64,000 nucleotides of DNA, from positions 43,055-107,054 of the forward strand of contig JAIPFF010000014.1 of NCBI GenBank assembly GCA_021736785.1. Reading direction: 5' to 3'. Source of the stretch: Thiohalocapsa sp. (GTDB lineage Bacteria > Pseudomonadota > Gammaproteobacteria > Chromatiales > Chromatiaceae). This document shows positions 44,037 through 53,160 of this stretch, one piece after another. The notes below the pieces were generated by a model that saw only the letters and a program-made list of their open reading frames with translations, searched no databases and was not told the origin of the DNA. Made by a program: the position numbers and the translations under genes. Every line of letters begins with the position of its first letter. The stretch's first letter is position 1.

Positions 44037-45602
44037 GAACGGTTTCGCTGAGACCGAGACAACCTGAACCAACCCGCTGTAAGGCGGACCTGGCGGATGC
44101 ATGATTTCGCGCTCTGCCAGTACAGGCAGCGTGACAAGTTGAGCATTGGATGCGCGCTGGCTCAGGATCTGAAACGGACCACGATTGCGCGTGAGCATTA
44201 GCGACCGCTCGTTGCGCTGACCAAGCCGAGATGAAAAGTACCGCGCGGTGTCCGCAGAGGCGCCCCGCAAGCTAATGAACGTCAGGCAGTTCGACAGGAT
44301 CGCATTCTGGGCCCGCGAGTCACCGAACTGGCTGACGTCCTGGGCAGCGAGACACACGCCGACACCAGCACCACGAACGATGGAGAGGACCTCCTCATAG
44401 TGGATGCGGTCCTTCAACCTCGGGGCCTCGTCGAGCACGAAATACAGCGGAGCACCGGTGCCCACCGGGGCGAAGCGGCTGTAGACGACGTTGAAGAGTT
44501 GGTTGATCAGGAGCGCCGACATCACCTCGGAGAGGCGGGCATCTGCCAGTGCGGCGCCGACGACGAGGAGCGTCGGCGCCTCGGTTATGCGCGAGAGGAT
44601 GAAGTCGCTCCGCTCACTGACCGCTACCACCGGCGACGCCTTGAACAGATGTAGGGCATTGAGCAACCCACTCACTGCGCGCGAATGCTCGTCGGGGGAA
44701 AACTGGAACAGGTCCGCGAGATCGCCGCTGTGCGCATGCACCCGGGGGCACTGCGCAAACAGCGTGCGCAACGCGGTCTGATCCCCTACCAGCGAGTACA
44801 GATAACGCGGCAGGGCCGCCGCCCCGTAAGCGTCCTTCACGACCCCGATGAGCGCGCGGAGCCAGCGCACGTCGCGCTCGTAGAAAAATGGCTGTGTGTC
44901 CCCCGGCCGCGGACGCCCCAGAATGCTGCGAGTCGCGGACTCATAGTCCCGGTGGCTGGCCACTTCGTTCAACCAGTTCCATGACTGCGAACGGGCCGGA
45001 TCGCCACTGTTCCAGTACCACAGGCGAACGCCGAGCCGGTTCGCCTCTGGACGCAGTCGATCGATCAAGTCGCCTTTGACGTCGCAGGTCACGACGCTGG
45101 CACCGTGCGCCAGCAGGTCGACGATCCAAGGCACGATCACACCCGCGGTCTTTCCGGACCCGGACGGACCGACCACAGCGCATCCGCGCTGCAGCAGGTC
45201 GAGCGGCAAGGTCATCGCTGGGCCTATGCTGCCTCGTGGGTGCTGGAAACGCCCAAGCGTCACGCCATCCTTCCGCAGGGCGGTGAGCTCGCGCAGGACG
45301 GCCGCGCCGCGATAGTCGAGGTAATCACGATGACGATTCGGGTGGGGTACCGCGTCACCGGGCGCAAGAACCCCGGCGGTACTACTCGCAAGCGTGGAGA
45401 GCTGCAGGACTCCCGAGTCGCGCACAGCGTTGAAGGCCCACACGAGCAGCCCCCACAGCATGCTCGCAAGTACCCCGGCGGCTCTTGGCAGCACCTTTCC
45501 CCGGTCGACCTTCCCGAGCATCCAATAAACGGGCAACGCGAGCACCAGGAGAAGGAACAGTAGGCTCGCAGCCAACAGATTAGGGTCCGCGTGCTCAGTC
45601 AT
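44010..45602 (-). CDS. VirD4/TraG-type coupling ATPase
   Basis: This 530-residue membrane ATPase resembles type IV secretion coupling proteins. Two N-terminal membrane segments (about 8-30 and 42-60) precede a P-loop GPSGSGKT (145-152), a Walker B segment YFVLDEAP near residue 385 and the TraM-recognition-like region following it (GAGVGVCLAAQDVSQFG). Such proteins pump DNA or protein substrates to a conjugation channel. No other mating-pair or relaxase gene is in the window, so it is an orphan coupling protein. It follows a gene of unknown function by 36 bases in the same direction. It may be the last trace of an integrative conjugative element that delivered the ter locus, or a dedicated defence or secretion ATPase. 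Confidence 0.85.
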   Translation of the reverse strand: MTEHADPNLLAASLLFLLLVLALPVYWMLGKVDRGKVLPRAAGVLASMLWGLLVWAFNAVRDSGVLQLSTLASSTAGVLAPGDAVPHPNRHRDYLDYRGAAVLRELTALRKDGVTLGRFQHPRGSIGPAMTLPLDLLQRGCAVVGPSGSGKTAGVIVPWIVDLLAHGASVVTCDVKGDLIDRLRPEANRLGVRLWYWNSGDPARSQSWNWLNEVASHRDYESATRSILGRPRPGDTQPFFYERDVRWLRALIGVVKDAYGAAALPRYLYSLVGDQTALRTLFAQCPRVHAHSGDLADLFQFSPDEHSRAVSGLLNALHLFKASPVVAVSERSDFILSRITEAPTLLVVGAALADARLSEVMSALLINQLFNVVYSRFAPVGTGAPLYFVLDEAPRLKDRIHYEEVLSIVRGAGVGVCLAAQDVSQFGDSRAQNAILSNCLTFISLRGASADTARYFSSRLGQRNERSLMLTRNRGPFQILSQRASNAQLVTLPVLAEREIMHPPGPPYSGLVQVVSVSAKPFLVDFARTT

Positions 45603-45638
45603 GGATTCCCCCGAGGCGTCGCCGGTCCCAACGCCCCG

Positions 45639-46223
45639 TCAGCGCCATCCGCGTTCGGTGCGCCGCTGCTGAGCGGAGGGCGAGGGGCCGCGCTGCGCGC
45701 GATCTCGAGTGCTTGGGGAAGCGGGTTTGGCAGGCTGTCCCTCCCGCGCCGCGGCATGTCTCTCCCGGTCGGCGGGTGAAAGCAAAGGGGTGACGTGCCC
45801 CTCGGCTCTGCATCGCTCGATATGGGCTTCCTCAGCGGAGATTTGCGCCGGCATCGTACGCAGCCCGTAGTCCTTGGCGGACCCGACGCGGTGCAGTCCG
45901 TTCTCAATTCGGTAGCACTGACCGTCCCAGTTCAGCTTAACGTGGTCGCGGTTAGCGCTTGGCCCGGAGTCGGCGTGATCGTAGAACTTATGGTGGGTCT
46001 CACCGAGTAGGCGCTCGTTTGGATCGGAACTTGAACGCATGCGCGCAAAGGTGCCGTAGTTCTCGCCGCGCTCGACCGAGCGCGTCTTAATCTCGCCGAG
46101 CGCTCGGCTCCAACTGTTGATTCTCTGGCGCGAGTAGCCCTTGGTCGAGCTTCCATCGCGGGGCAGTTGGGGCGATTCGACCTTCTCGAGGTCGACCTCG
46201 AAGAAATCCGAAATCCACGCCAT
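45639..46223 (-). CDS. unknown protein upstream of the VirD4-like gene
   Basis: This 194-residue protein (start ATG 46223; the frame is open to 46424) is rich in charged residues, begins MAWISDFFEVDLEKVESPQL and ends in an arginine- and serine-rich tail. The central part (FYDHADSGPSANRDHVKLNW, then CYRIENGLHRVGSAKDYGL) reads like a folded alpha/beta domain with a histidine-containing ENGLHR motif, somewhat like ParB/Srx-type nucleotide-binding folds. That comparison is tentative. It lies 36 bases upstream of the coupling ATPase and is probably co-expressed with it. No signal peptide or membrane segment is present. Confidence 0.6.
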   Translation of the reverse strand: MAWISDFFEVDLEKVESPQLPRDGSSTKGYSRQRINSWSRALGEIKTRSVERGENYGTFARMRSSSDPNERLLGETHHKFYDHADSGPSANRDHVKLNWDGQCYRIENGLHRVGSAKDYGLRTMPAQISAEEAHIERCRAEGHVTPLLSPADRERHAAAREGQPAKPASPSTRDRAQRGPSPSAQQRRTERGWR

Positions 46224-46628
46224 AGTAAGCCGGTGCCAGTGTTCTACGAGATGGTTCAAGGTTGCCACACAAGATACCCGACCGTCCATGCGTGTTGCCT
46301 GCCAACAGCAATTCCTCCTCGGGTTGGTTGGGTGCGAGTACGAGCGGAACCCCCCGTATGTCGAGGAGGGCTCGACACAGGGGCCGCTCGCAGACCAGCG
46401 GCGATGCCACAATTGGCCTGCCAACTGGCGGGATCAGACACGAATGTCCGTCGGCTTGCCGCATATCCCGCATGGGCCGTCCCGGCGAGGGTGGCAGTTT
46501 GTCCCTTCGTTCAGCGAGCGTTTGCGTCGTGGTGCGTTGGGCGCTTGCCGTACTGTTCAGCGAAGCCACGTAGGGAGCAACATCATGGTAGCGGAAATGG
46601 CACATTTTGAGCACTAGCGTCCAGGAAA
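46224..46628 (-). other. possible further ORF, unassigned
   Basis: A minus-strand frame from 46614 to 46087 (175 residues) overlaps the start of the unknown protein in another frame. Its middle (RALLDIRGVPLVLAPNQPEEE) looks coding, but the ends do not and I recognise no family. It may be a real upstream partner whose frame is broken near 46250, or chance. I see no RNA gene or clear promoter in this stretch. Confidence 0.3.
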
Positions 46629-47116
46629 TTAATCAAATAAATTCAATTGTTTGTCGATCTCTTCCCCATGTTTCTTGTAATCCAGTTCTGAGGCGCATGC
46701 AGGTAGTTGATTTAGTGGGGTCCGCTCGAATAGGCTCAGACGGAGTGTCTGTAGCATCGCGTAACCTGACTCCGGGATGTCGAGTCGCTTCTTGCAAGAT
46801 GGCCACGAGCACATAGACACCGACGGCGATCCAGACCCGGGTCTTGACGGCATTCTCGGAGGTGCCGAAGAAGGTCTTGATGCGCAGATGCTGCTTGATC
46901 CATCTGAAAGACAGCTCAGACGGCGGCTCCCACGCATCCAAAATACCGAGCGCTTGCTGTTGGCGGGGATGACCTGCACACTGCGCTCGGCCAACCAGTA
47001 GGTCACCGCCTTGCCGTCGCGTTCGAGGGTGACGAGTTGGAAATCCTGCGCCCCCCAGGGCGCCTGCTTGCCCTTGCGGTAGGTGATCACGTCGATCCCT
47101 TGGGCGTGCCAGCGGC
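46629..47116 (-). pseudogene. IS4-type transposase remnants in several frames
   Basis: Three transposase-like pieces occur in order on the minus strand. The first (GIDVITYRKGKQAPWGAQDF to QVIPANSKR) resembles a DDE transposase of another group. The second (ELSFRWIKQHLRIKTFFGTS and VWIAVGVYVLVAILQ) and the third (YAMLQTLRLSLFERTPLNQ to the end QLNLFD) are C-terminal IS4-family sequence, split by a frameshift near 46790. The first and second join abruptly near 46930. It is a mosaic of dead transposases lying directly inside the right direct repeat of the island. Confidence 0.75.
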
Positions 47117-47134
47117 GTCTTGAGCCCTGAAGCG

Positions 47135-47309
47135 ATTGACGCCTGAAGTCTAGCGCAGCGCCGTCGGCCGGGCATGCGTCTGCGCAGCGGTCTCGCTCGA
47201 TGGCCTGCCGGCACCTACGCCAGAAAAATCCGCTCCAACGCCCCACGCGTGACATTGCCGCGGCGGTCCTCGGCCTCGATGAAATAGCGTATGTCGCCGA
47301 GGCCGGCGG
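47135..47309 (+). repeat. right 175-bp direct repeat, overlapping the GH57 3' end
   Basis: This is the counterpart of 18439-18613, with two differences in 175 bases. Bases 47215-47309 are the last 95 bases of the GH57 gene; the other 80 are its downstream flank. Because it is attached to the complete GH57 gene, this copy is probably in the ancestral position relative to that gene. The island's IS remnants begin within 20 bases of it. Confidence 0.9.
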
Positions 47310-49341
47310 GGAGGTCGGCCGTGTAGTAGTTGGCGGTCACACGGGCGCCGGTCCGGCAGGGGTAGGGGCCGTTGTCGTGCATGGTCAGGGTCTGCTCGCC
47401 TCGGTCGCTTCGCAGGTGCAGCGTGACGCGGGCTAGGCCGGAGAGGTCGTAGACGAAGCTGTGCACGCGGGCTTCGCGGGGGGCGTCCATGAGGTCGCCC
47501 TGGCCCCATTGCTTGCCGCCCGGGTTCTCGGGTGTGACCCAGGGCGGGAAGACGGTTGGGCCGGTGCGGTCGCGGCCGGCGCCTGCCAGGTCTTCGAAGT
47601 CGCTGCCGGCGATGGCCCAAGCGCGATTGGCGGCGTTGGTCACCTGCTGGTCCCAGACGCTCTGGCCGGTCCAGTACCAGTAGTCGCTGGCCTCGGCGGT
47701 CAGCATCAGTCGCGTCAGCTCGGCGAGCTGCGGGTGCTCGGGCGCCGCGTCTTCGAGGGTGTGCACGGCGTTCTGCAGCGCGGTCAGCACGGCCCAGGAG
47801 TTCAGGTCGGGCGAGTAGGGCTCGCGGTAGCGGCCGAACCACTTCATGAACTGGGGGTCGCCGTTGTCGGCGCCGCTCCAGGAGCCGGGCTCCAGATGGA
47901 CGGTCTGCTCGGGGTCCGGCGGGAAGCGATCGAGATAATCGGCGATGGTGATCAGCGCGAAGCGCGGGTCGTCCCGCAGCCACGCGATCATCCCGGCGGT
48001 GTTGTGGCGGTAGTAGCTCTCGGCGCCGCCGCCGTAGTTGTCGCCGTCGGAGTGCAGCACGAAGAAGGGCGGGTGCTTGGGATCGAACCCGCCCGTGTCC
48101 TGCAGGTGCTCGTAGACTTGGCCGAGCACGTCCGGGTACTGCAGCGCGCCGAAGCCGCCGCGGGCGTCCTCGTTGCCGATGTAGCGCTCGGCGGGCACGC
48201 CGATGACCTTGTGAGTCACGCCGTCCGGGTCGGTGTAGGCCAGGTATTCCGGGCGCAGCAGGCTCGGGGCGATCTCGGAGCCGGTCCAGACATTGTGCAG
48301 CCGCAGCCAGTCGCTGACGGGCGGGTTGACCTGATCGGCCCGGTTCGGCGGCAGCATGCCCTCGCTGGTGCCGCCATAGGGGTAGTCGCGGCAGGCGCGC
48401 GAGCGATGGATGCTGTCGTACAGCACCGCGCGGATGCCGGCCGCGTTCAGTGCCGGGATGATGCGCGGGTGGAACGCGGTCTCCGGCGGGAACAGGATGT
48501 CCGACGGCTCGACGCCGAACACCTGCGGGATCAGCGCCCGATGCAGCTGGATCTGGCGCACGATGTCCCGGTGCGGGATCAGCGGCATCAGCGGGTGATG
48601 GAAGCCGAAGGCGCTGATGTCGAGCCGGGCGTTGCCGAGGCTGGTGGTCAGCGTCGCGACGTCTCGCAGCTGGCTGGTCCAGCCCGAGAAGCGACCGCCG
48701 CAGCGGCCCTTCTCGGCGCAGCGCTCCAACTGCTCGATCAGCGAGCCGCTCCAACTGCAGGTGAGGCCGCCGTGGGGCAGGCCGGCGTCCTCGTATTGGC
48801 GAATCGCCGCGGGCACGAAGTCGGTGTAGGGGCCCCCGCGGGAGCCGAAGATGTCGTCCTTCTCGCCGTCCCAGTAGTCCGGGTCGACGGTGTCGTAGTA
48901 GGGCTGGTGCATGTGCTTGTGGATGCCGAAGTACAGCACCGGCGTCTCGCCGCCCTGCACGCGCGGCACGGCCGGGCGCGGGGCGCGCTCCAGCGCCAGC
49001 GTGCGGAAGGTCTTGATCCAGTCGCCGCCGCCGGCCTGGCGGATGTCGGCCTTGCGGCAGCCCTCGATTTGGATGTGGACCTCGCCGGGGCCGAGTTTGC
49101 CTTGCGGGATCTCTGCGCGATAGCGGTGGCTGCCGTCGGGGTCGGCGGATGCCAGCGCGATGTCGTCGCCGCGAAACAGGTGCTCGCGCCCGTGCTGGCG
49201 CAGGATGATCTGCGGGAACGGGATCATGCCGTCGGCCGTCAGCTCGATCGGGAAGGCCGGGTTCTTTCCGTTCGGCTCGCAGGTGAGCCGCTCGGGCAGG
49301 TCGATCACGGAGAATTGCGAGAAGACAGGTGTCTCGGGCAT
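47215..49341 (-). CDS. glycoside hydrolase family 57 protein
   Basis: The protein has 708 residues. An N-terminal beta-sandwich-like region (about 1-120) precedes a GH57-type catalytic barrel (about 133-550), with GIHKHMHQPYYD as the first strand motif and FPPETAFHPRI and FVLHSDGDNYGGG as later ones; the glutamate and aspartate in these are the likely catalytic pair. A C-terminal beta domain (about 600-708) ends in RYFIEAEDRRGNVTRGALE. GH57 enzymes act on alpha-glucans such as glycogen (amylase, pullulanase or branching types). The exact activity is not determined by sequence alone. No signal peptide is seen, so it probably acts on intracellular glycogen. Its 3' end is the site duplicated at the far side of the accessory island. 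Confidence 0.85.
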   Translation of the reverse strand: MPETPVFSQFSVIDLPERLTCEPNGKNPAFPIELTADGMIPFPQIILRQHGREHLFRGDDIALASADPDGSHRYRAEIPQGKLGPGEVHIQIEGCRKADIRQAGGGDWIKTFRTLALERAPRPAVPRVQGGETPVLYFGIHKHMHQPYYDTVDPDYWDGEKDDIFGSRGGPYTDFVPAAIRQYEDAGLPHGGLTCSWSGSLIEQLERCAEKGRCGGRFSGWTSQLRDVATLTTSLGNARLDISAFGFHHPLMPLIPHRDIVRQIQLHRALIPQVFGVEPSDILFPPETAFHPRIIPALNAAGIRAVLYDSIHRSRACRDYPYGGTSEGMLPPNRADQVNPPVSDWLRLHNVWTGSEIAPSLLRPEYLAYTDPDGVTHKVIGVPAERYIGNEDARGGFGALQYPDVLGQVYEHLQDTGGFDPKHPPFFVLHSDGDNYGGGAESYYRHNTAGMIAWLRDDPRFALITIADYLDRFPPDPEQTVHLEPGSWSGADNGDPQFMKWFGRYREPYSPDLNSWAVLTALQNAVHTLEDAAPEHPQLAELTRLMLTAEASDYWYWTGQSVWDQQVTNAANRAWAIAGSDFEDLAGAGRDRTGPTVFPPWVTPENPGGKQWGQGDLMDAPREARVHSFVYDLSGLARVTLHLRSDRGEQTLTMHDNGPYPCRTGARVTANYYTADLPAGLGDIRYFIEAEDRRGNVTRGALERIFLA

Positions 49342-49488
49342 GGCGGGACTCCTTGCTGTTGCTTGCTTTGCCGGTGCTCGGATCGGCCCGAGCAGCGCGA
49401 GCGCATGGGCTGCGACGGGAACGGGGCCCGCGGGCGGCGCGGCCGAGCCGGGACGATGCCGGCGACGGCGTGCTGCCGGGTGCGCGTC

Positions 49489-50202
49489 TCAGCCGCCCGT
49501 TGCCGCGTAGGCGGCTTTCCAGCCGGCGTAGCGTTCCACCAGTCCCTGCAGCGCTGCCGCGTCATAGCCCCGGAGCCCGCTCAGGACCAGACGCTTGGTG
49601 CCGCGGCCGACGGTTGCGCCGTCGGCATCGAGCCGGTAGTCCAAACAGGCGTCGCCGCGCCGGCCTTGCGCTTCCAGCCGCTTATCGACGAGTGTCAGGT
49701 CAACTGCGCCGATATCGAGCCGGTCGAGTGAGAACGCCATGGATTCGTAGATCACCAGCGGACGCTCCGTGTTGATCATCACCCCGTGCTGCTCCATCAG
49801 CGGCACGAGGATGTGCGGGAAATTCTGCCCGGAAAACGCGACGTAGCTGCGCACCAGCGATTCCAGCAATAGCGGGTCGCGGCTGACCTCGCCTCGGGAG
49901 GTCACTTCGAGGCAAGACTTTCCGCCGGCATCGAGCAGCCGCACACCGGGATCGCCGTCGGCAAGGGTCAGCGCCGCGTCCGCGCCGACCATGCCGGTAA
50001 AGCGGAACGTCATCTGCTCGGCGACCCCGCATCGCGCCAATACCAGCGCGAACAGCAGATCACCGGGAACGCAGAAGCGCGGATTGCCGGCATCGTGGAT
50101 CGGATTGAAATCGCCGGCGATTTCTTTTGCGAACGCACTGCCTTGGGCGGCGGAGACGCGGATGCCGTCGGCATCCTCGGTGTGAAACAGATCGAGAAAC
50201 AT
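49489..50202 (-). CDS. DUF3581 family protein
   Basis: This 237-residue cytoplasmic protein matches DUF3581, a conserved gammaproteobacterial family with a hot-dog-like pattern. The N-terminal FAKEIAGDFNPIHDAGNPRF segment, with the FNPIHD motif also seen in MaoC-type hydratases, and the following CVPGDLLFALVL are diagnostic. Biochemical function is unknown; the FNPIHD motif suggests binding of a thioester such as acyl-CoA. It is about 150 bases upstream of the GH57 gene in the same direction and about 290 bases from sdhB. The start ATG 50202 agrees with the family start. Confidence 0.85.
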   Translation of the reverse strand: MFLDLFHTEDADGIRVSAAQGSAFAKEIAGDFNPIHDAGNPRFCVPGDLLFALVLARCGVAEQMTFRFTGMVGADAALTLADGDPGVRLLDAGGKSCLEVTSRGEVSRDPLLLESLVRSYVAFSGQNFPHILVPLMEQHGVMINTERPLVIYESMAFSLDRLDIGAVDLTLVDKRLEAQGRRGDACLDYRLDADGATVGRGTKRLVLSGLRGYDAAALQGLVERYAGWKAAYAATGG

Positions 50203-50494
50203 TGCAGACTGCTCGGGGATTGAATTGGCGGCATTGTAACCGTCTCATCAGGTTCGTGACGGGTTCGCTGAATGGTCCCGGCGGGAGAATCTCCGGCCCG
50301 TCATCGCTCTGCCGACAACGGGGTCGTCGGGACTCGGGTGGAGCATGATTCACTCAACCAATGACCGCCGTTCAACGCAAACGACGGCGTTGCCGTTGCG
50401 GCGCTTCATTGCGGGACCAGCCCCCTTCATACCAAGTCGCGGTGCGCAGTCGCGCCCATTCGCCGCGGTTGCGAAAACCGCCCCGCCGTCGCGC

Positions 50495-51247
50495 TTAAGC
50501 GCCGAACAGATCCTTTAGCATCTGCAGCGTGGTCTGGCGGCCGAGCTCGCCGATGGCGGTGGTGAGCGGGATCTCCTTCGGGCACACGCGCACGCAGTTT
50601 TGCGCGTTGCCGCAATCGGTGAGTCCACCCTCCGCCATGATTGCGTGCAGCCGCTCGGCACTGTCGTAGCGCCCGGTAGGATGGGCATTCATCAGCCGCA
50701 CCTGTGCCAGCGGGGCAGGGCCGACGAAGGCCTTGTCCGGTCCGAACTGCGGGCAGGCGGCCATGCAGCAGCCGCAGCTCATGCAGCGGCTGTAGAGGTA
50801 GTTCCGCGCCCACGCCTGCTGCGATTGGCGCTGAGTGCGCTCGTGGATTTCCCAAGCGCCGTCGATGCGGATCCAAGCCTTCACCCGCTGCAGGTGCTCG
50901 CTCATTCGGCTGCGATCGACGATCAGGTCGCGCACCACCGGAAACTTCGGCAGCGGCTCGAGCACGATGGGATGGTCCAACTCGTCGATCAGCGCCGAGC
51001 AGGATGGCCGCGGCAGGCCGTTGATCAGCATGGCGCAGGCGCCGCAGACCTCCTCCATGCAGTTGTGCTCGAAGGCGACCGGGTCGACGCGCTGGCCGTC
51101 TGCCGTCACCGGCTGCTGGCGCAATTGCATCAGCACCGAGATCACGTTGTCGCGCTCGCGCACCGGCGCATTGAACACCTGCCAATAGGGCGCCGACCCG
51201 GGCGTGTCCTGGCGGCGTATCCGAAGCTCGACGTTTGCTCTGATCAT
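50495..51247 (-). CDS. sdhB: succinate dehydrogenase/fumarate reductase iron-sulfur subunit
   Basis: This 250-residue subunit carries three iron-sulfur clusters: the 2Fe-2S site CMEEVCGAC with the later cysteine in LPRPSC, a 4Fe-4S site CMSCGCCMAACP, and the third cluster completed by CVRVCPKE. It passes electrons from the flavoprotein to the membrane quinone site. The start ATG 51247 gives the family N terminus; the frame continues upstream only as a shadow of sdhA. It lies 23 bases after the sdhA stop, giving the order sdhC-sdhA-sdhB that is typical of B-type, menaquinone-linked complexes. Confidence 0.93.
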   Translation of the reverse strand: MIRANVELRIRRQDTPGSAPYWQVFNAPVRERDNVISVLMQLRQQPVTADGQRVDPVAFEHNCMEEVCGACAMLINGLPRPSCSALIDELDHPIVLEPLPKFPVVRDLIVDRSRMSEHLQRVKAWIRIDGAWEIHERTQRQSQQAWARNYLYSRCMSCGCCMAACPQFGPDKAFVGPAPLAQVRLMNAHPTGRYDSAERLHAIMAEGGLTDCGNAQNCVRVCPKEIPLTTAIGELGRQTTLQMLKDLFGA

Positions 51248-51270
51248 TGCCTGGCCGGTCGTGCGTTGTG

Positions 51271-53160
51271 TCACCGGTAATCCCGCGGCTCCTCGGGCGC
51301 CAGAAGGCTCAGGTCGACGTCCTCGAAGCCGATCCGAGGTCCGTCCGTCGCGTACTCGGCCGTCGTGGTCTTCAGCCAGCGGGTGTTGGCTGCTTTCCAC
51401 CGGGCGCGATAGGCCTCGTATTCGGGGTCGCCGGCGTATTTGCCTTCCGGTATTTGCAGGTCGAAGGCGGGCTTGTAGTGGGCGCCGCGGCATTCGTCCC
51501 GCGCGCGGGCGCTGGCGGCCATCACTTGCGCCAGCTTGACCATATCGAAGACTTGGCGTGCGTGGGCGAGGCTCTGGTTGGCCCAGCCGCTTCGCTCTCC
51601 GAGATCCAAGCGCTCGAAGCGTTGCTCCAGCTCGGCCAGCTCCGCGATGGCCGCGTCGAGACTGCCGTTGTCGCGCACGACGCCGACCTTGGCCGTCATC
51701 AGCGCGCCCAGCGCATCGTGGAGCCGATAGGGGTTCTGGTCGCCGTGTGCCCCGGCAAAGCGCGCATTGATTTGCGCCTGCCTGCGCACCTCCCGGTCGA
51801 ATGGCTCGGCAGGCAGATCCTGGCTGCCGGCGCCGAGCCCCTGCAGATAGGCCGCGACCGACTCACCCGCGACGCGCCCGGAATAGGACGCGGACAGCAG
51901 CGAATTGGCGCCGAGGCGGTTAGCGCCGTGATAGGCGTAGTCGCATTCGCCGCAGGCGTAGAGTCCGGCGATATTGGTCGCATGATTGCGCGGGCTGTCC
52001 TGCTTCACGCCGCCGCTGCGCTCGTCCCGCTCGAAATCGACCCACAGCCCGCCCATGGCGTAATGGGCGGCCGGAAAGATCTCCATCGGCGTATCCAGCG
52101 GATCGACGCCGGCAAATTTGCGATAGATGGACAGAATCGCCCCCAGCCGCGTCGAGACGAAGGCGCTGTCGAGATGCGTCAGGTCCAGATACACGCGGTC
52201 GCCACCGCCGATGCCGAGACCGAATTCGCGGGTCACCTTCCAGATGGCCCGAGAGGCGATATCCCGCGGTACGGTGTTGCCGTAGGCCGGGTACCAGTCC
52301 TCGAGGAAGTAAAAGCGCGCGGACTCGGGAATGCGTCCCGGCTCGCGGTGGTCGGCGGGATCGCGGGGCACCCAGACGCGCCCGCCTTCGCCGCGAGCGG
52401 CCTCGCTCATCAGCCGCGTCTTGTCCTCTCCGAGCATGGCCGTCGGGTGGAACTGAAAGAACTCGGCGTTGGCGAAGCGCGCGCCCTGTTGAAACACGCG
52501 GCTCGCGGCGGCGCCCGTGGAATTGGTGGAGCACGTCGTCTTCGGCGCGTAGATCTGACCGAGCCCGCCGGTGGCCAGCACCACTGCATCGGCGCGGAAG
52601 GCCTGCAACTCCTGCGAGCGCAGATCCATCGCAACGATGCCGCGGCAGGTGCCGTCCGCGTCCTTGACCAGCGACAGAAACTCCCACCACTCGTGCTTTT
52701 CGACGCGCCCGTCCGCCTGCAGCCGGCGCACCTGCTGATCGACGCCGTAGAGCAACTGTTGTCCGGTGCTGGCGCCGGCGAAGCAGGTGCGCTTCTTCTT
52801 GACGCCGCCGAACAGCCGCTGGTCCAACAGCCCTTCCGGCGTGCGCGAGAAGGTCACGCCCAGTCGCTCGAAGGTGCGGATCAGTCCGGGCGCGCCTTCG
52901 CACAGTGACTTGATGGGCGGCTGATTGGCGAGGTAGCTGCCCCCTTTGATGGTGTCGACGATGTGCTGCTCGACGCTGTCGTGCTGGCCCTTGGCGTCGA
53001 GCACCGCATTGATACCGCCTTGGGCGCAGACCGAGTGCGAGCGCATCACCTCGAACAGCGAGAACAGCAGCACGCGGTGACCGGCCTCGGCAATGGTCAG
53101 CGTTGCCCATAGGCCGCCGAGTCCGCCGCCGACGACAATCACCGTGCGCCCGGCGCTCAC
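51271..53160 (-). CDS. sdhA: succinate dehydrogenase/fumarate reductase flavoprotein subunit, B type
   Basis: The protein has 629 residues. The N-terminal FAD fold (VIVVGGGLGGLWATL) is followed by H42 in RSHSVCAQGGINA, the covalent FAD attachment site. Substrate-site motifs include FFQFHPTAM and, near the end of the capping domain, HYAMGGLWVD and GANRLGANSLLSASYSGR. The enzyme interconverts succinate and fumarate. The start is GTG at 53160, overlapping the sdhC stop (GTGA), so translation is coupled. The long open frame that continues to 55263 upstream is a shadow of the namZ-type gene on the other strand. Size and operon order place it in the Bacillus/Wolinella-like B type. Confidence 0.93.
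   Translation of the reverse strand: MSAGRTVIVVGGGLGGLWATLTIAEAGHRVLLFSLFEVMRSHSVCAQGGINAVLDAKGQHDSVEQHIVDTIKGGSYLANQPPIKSLCEGAPGLIRTFERLGVTFSRTPEGLLDQRLFGGVKKKRTCFAGASTGQQLLYGVDQQVRRLQADGRVEKHEWWEFLSLVKDADGTCRGIVAMDLRSQELQAFRADAVVLATGGLGQIYAPKTTCSTNSTGAAASRVFQQGARFANAEFFQFHPTAMLGEDKTRLMSEAARGEGGRVWVPRDPADHREPGRIPESARFYFLEDWYPAYGNTVPRDIASRAIWKVTREFGLGIGGGDRVYLDLTHLDSAFVSTRLGAILSIYRKFAGVDPLDTPMEIFPAAHYAMGGLWVDFERDERSGGVKQDSPRNHATNIAGLYACGECDYAYHGANRLGANSLLSASYSGRVAGESVAAYLQGLGAGSQDLPAEPFDREVRRQAQINARFAGAHGDQNPYRLHDALGALMTAKVGVVRDNGSLDAAIAELAELEQRFERLDLGERSGWANQSLAHARQVFDMVKLAQVMAASARARDECRGAHYKPAFDLQIPEGKYAGDPEYEAYRARWKAANTRWLKTTTAEYATDGPRIGFEDVDLSLLAPEEPRDYR

Noticed and set aside
47461..49731. 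756-residue plus-strand frame
   Set aside because: Shadow of the GH57 gene; no motif and an implausible composition.
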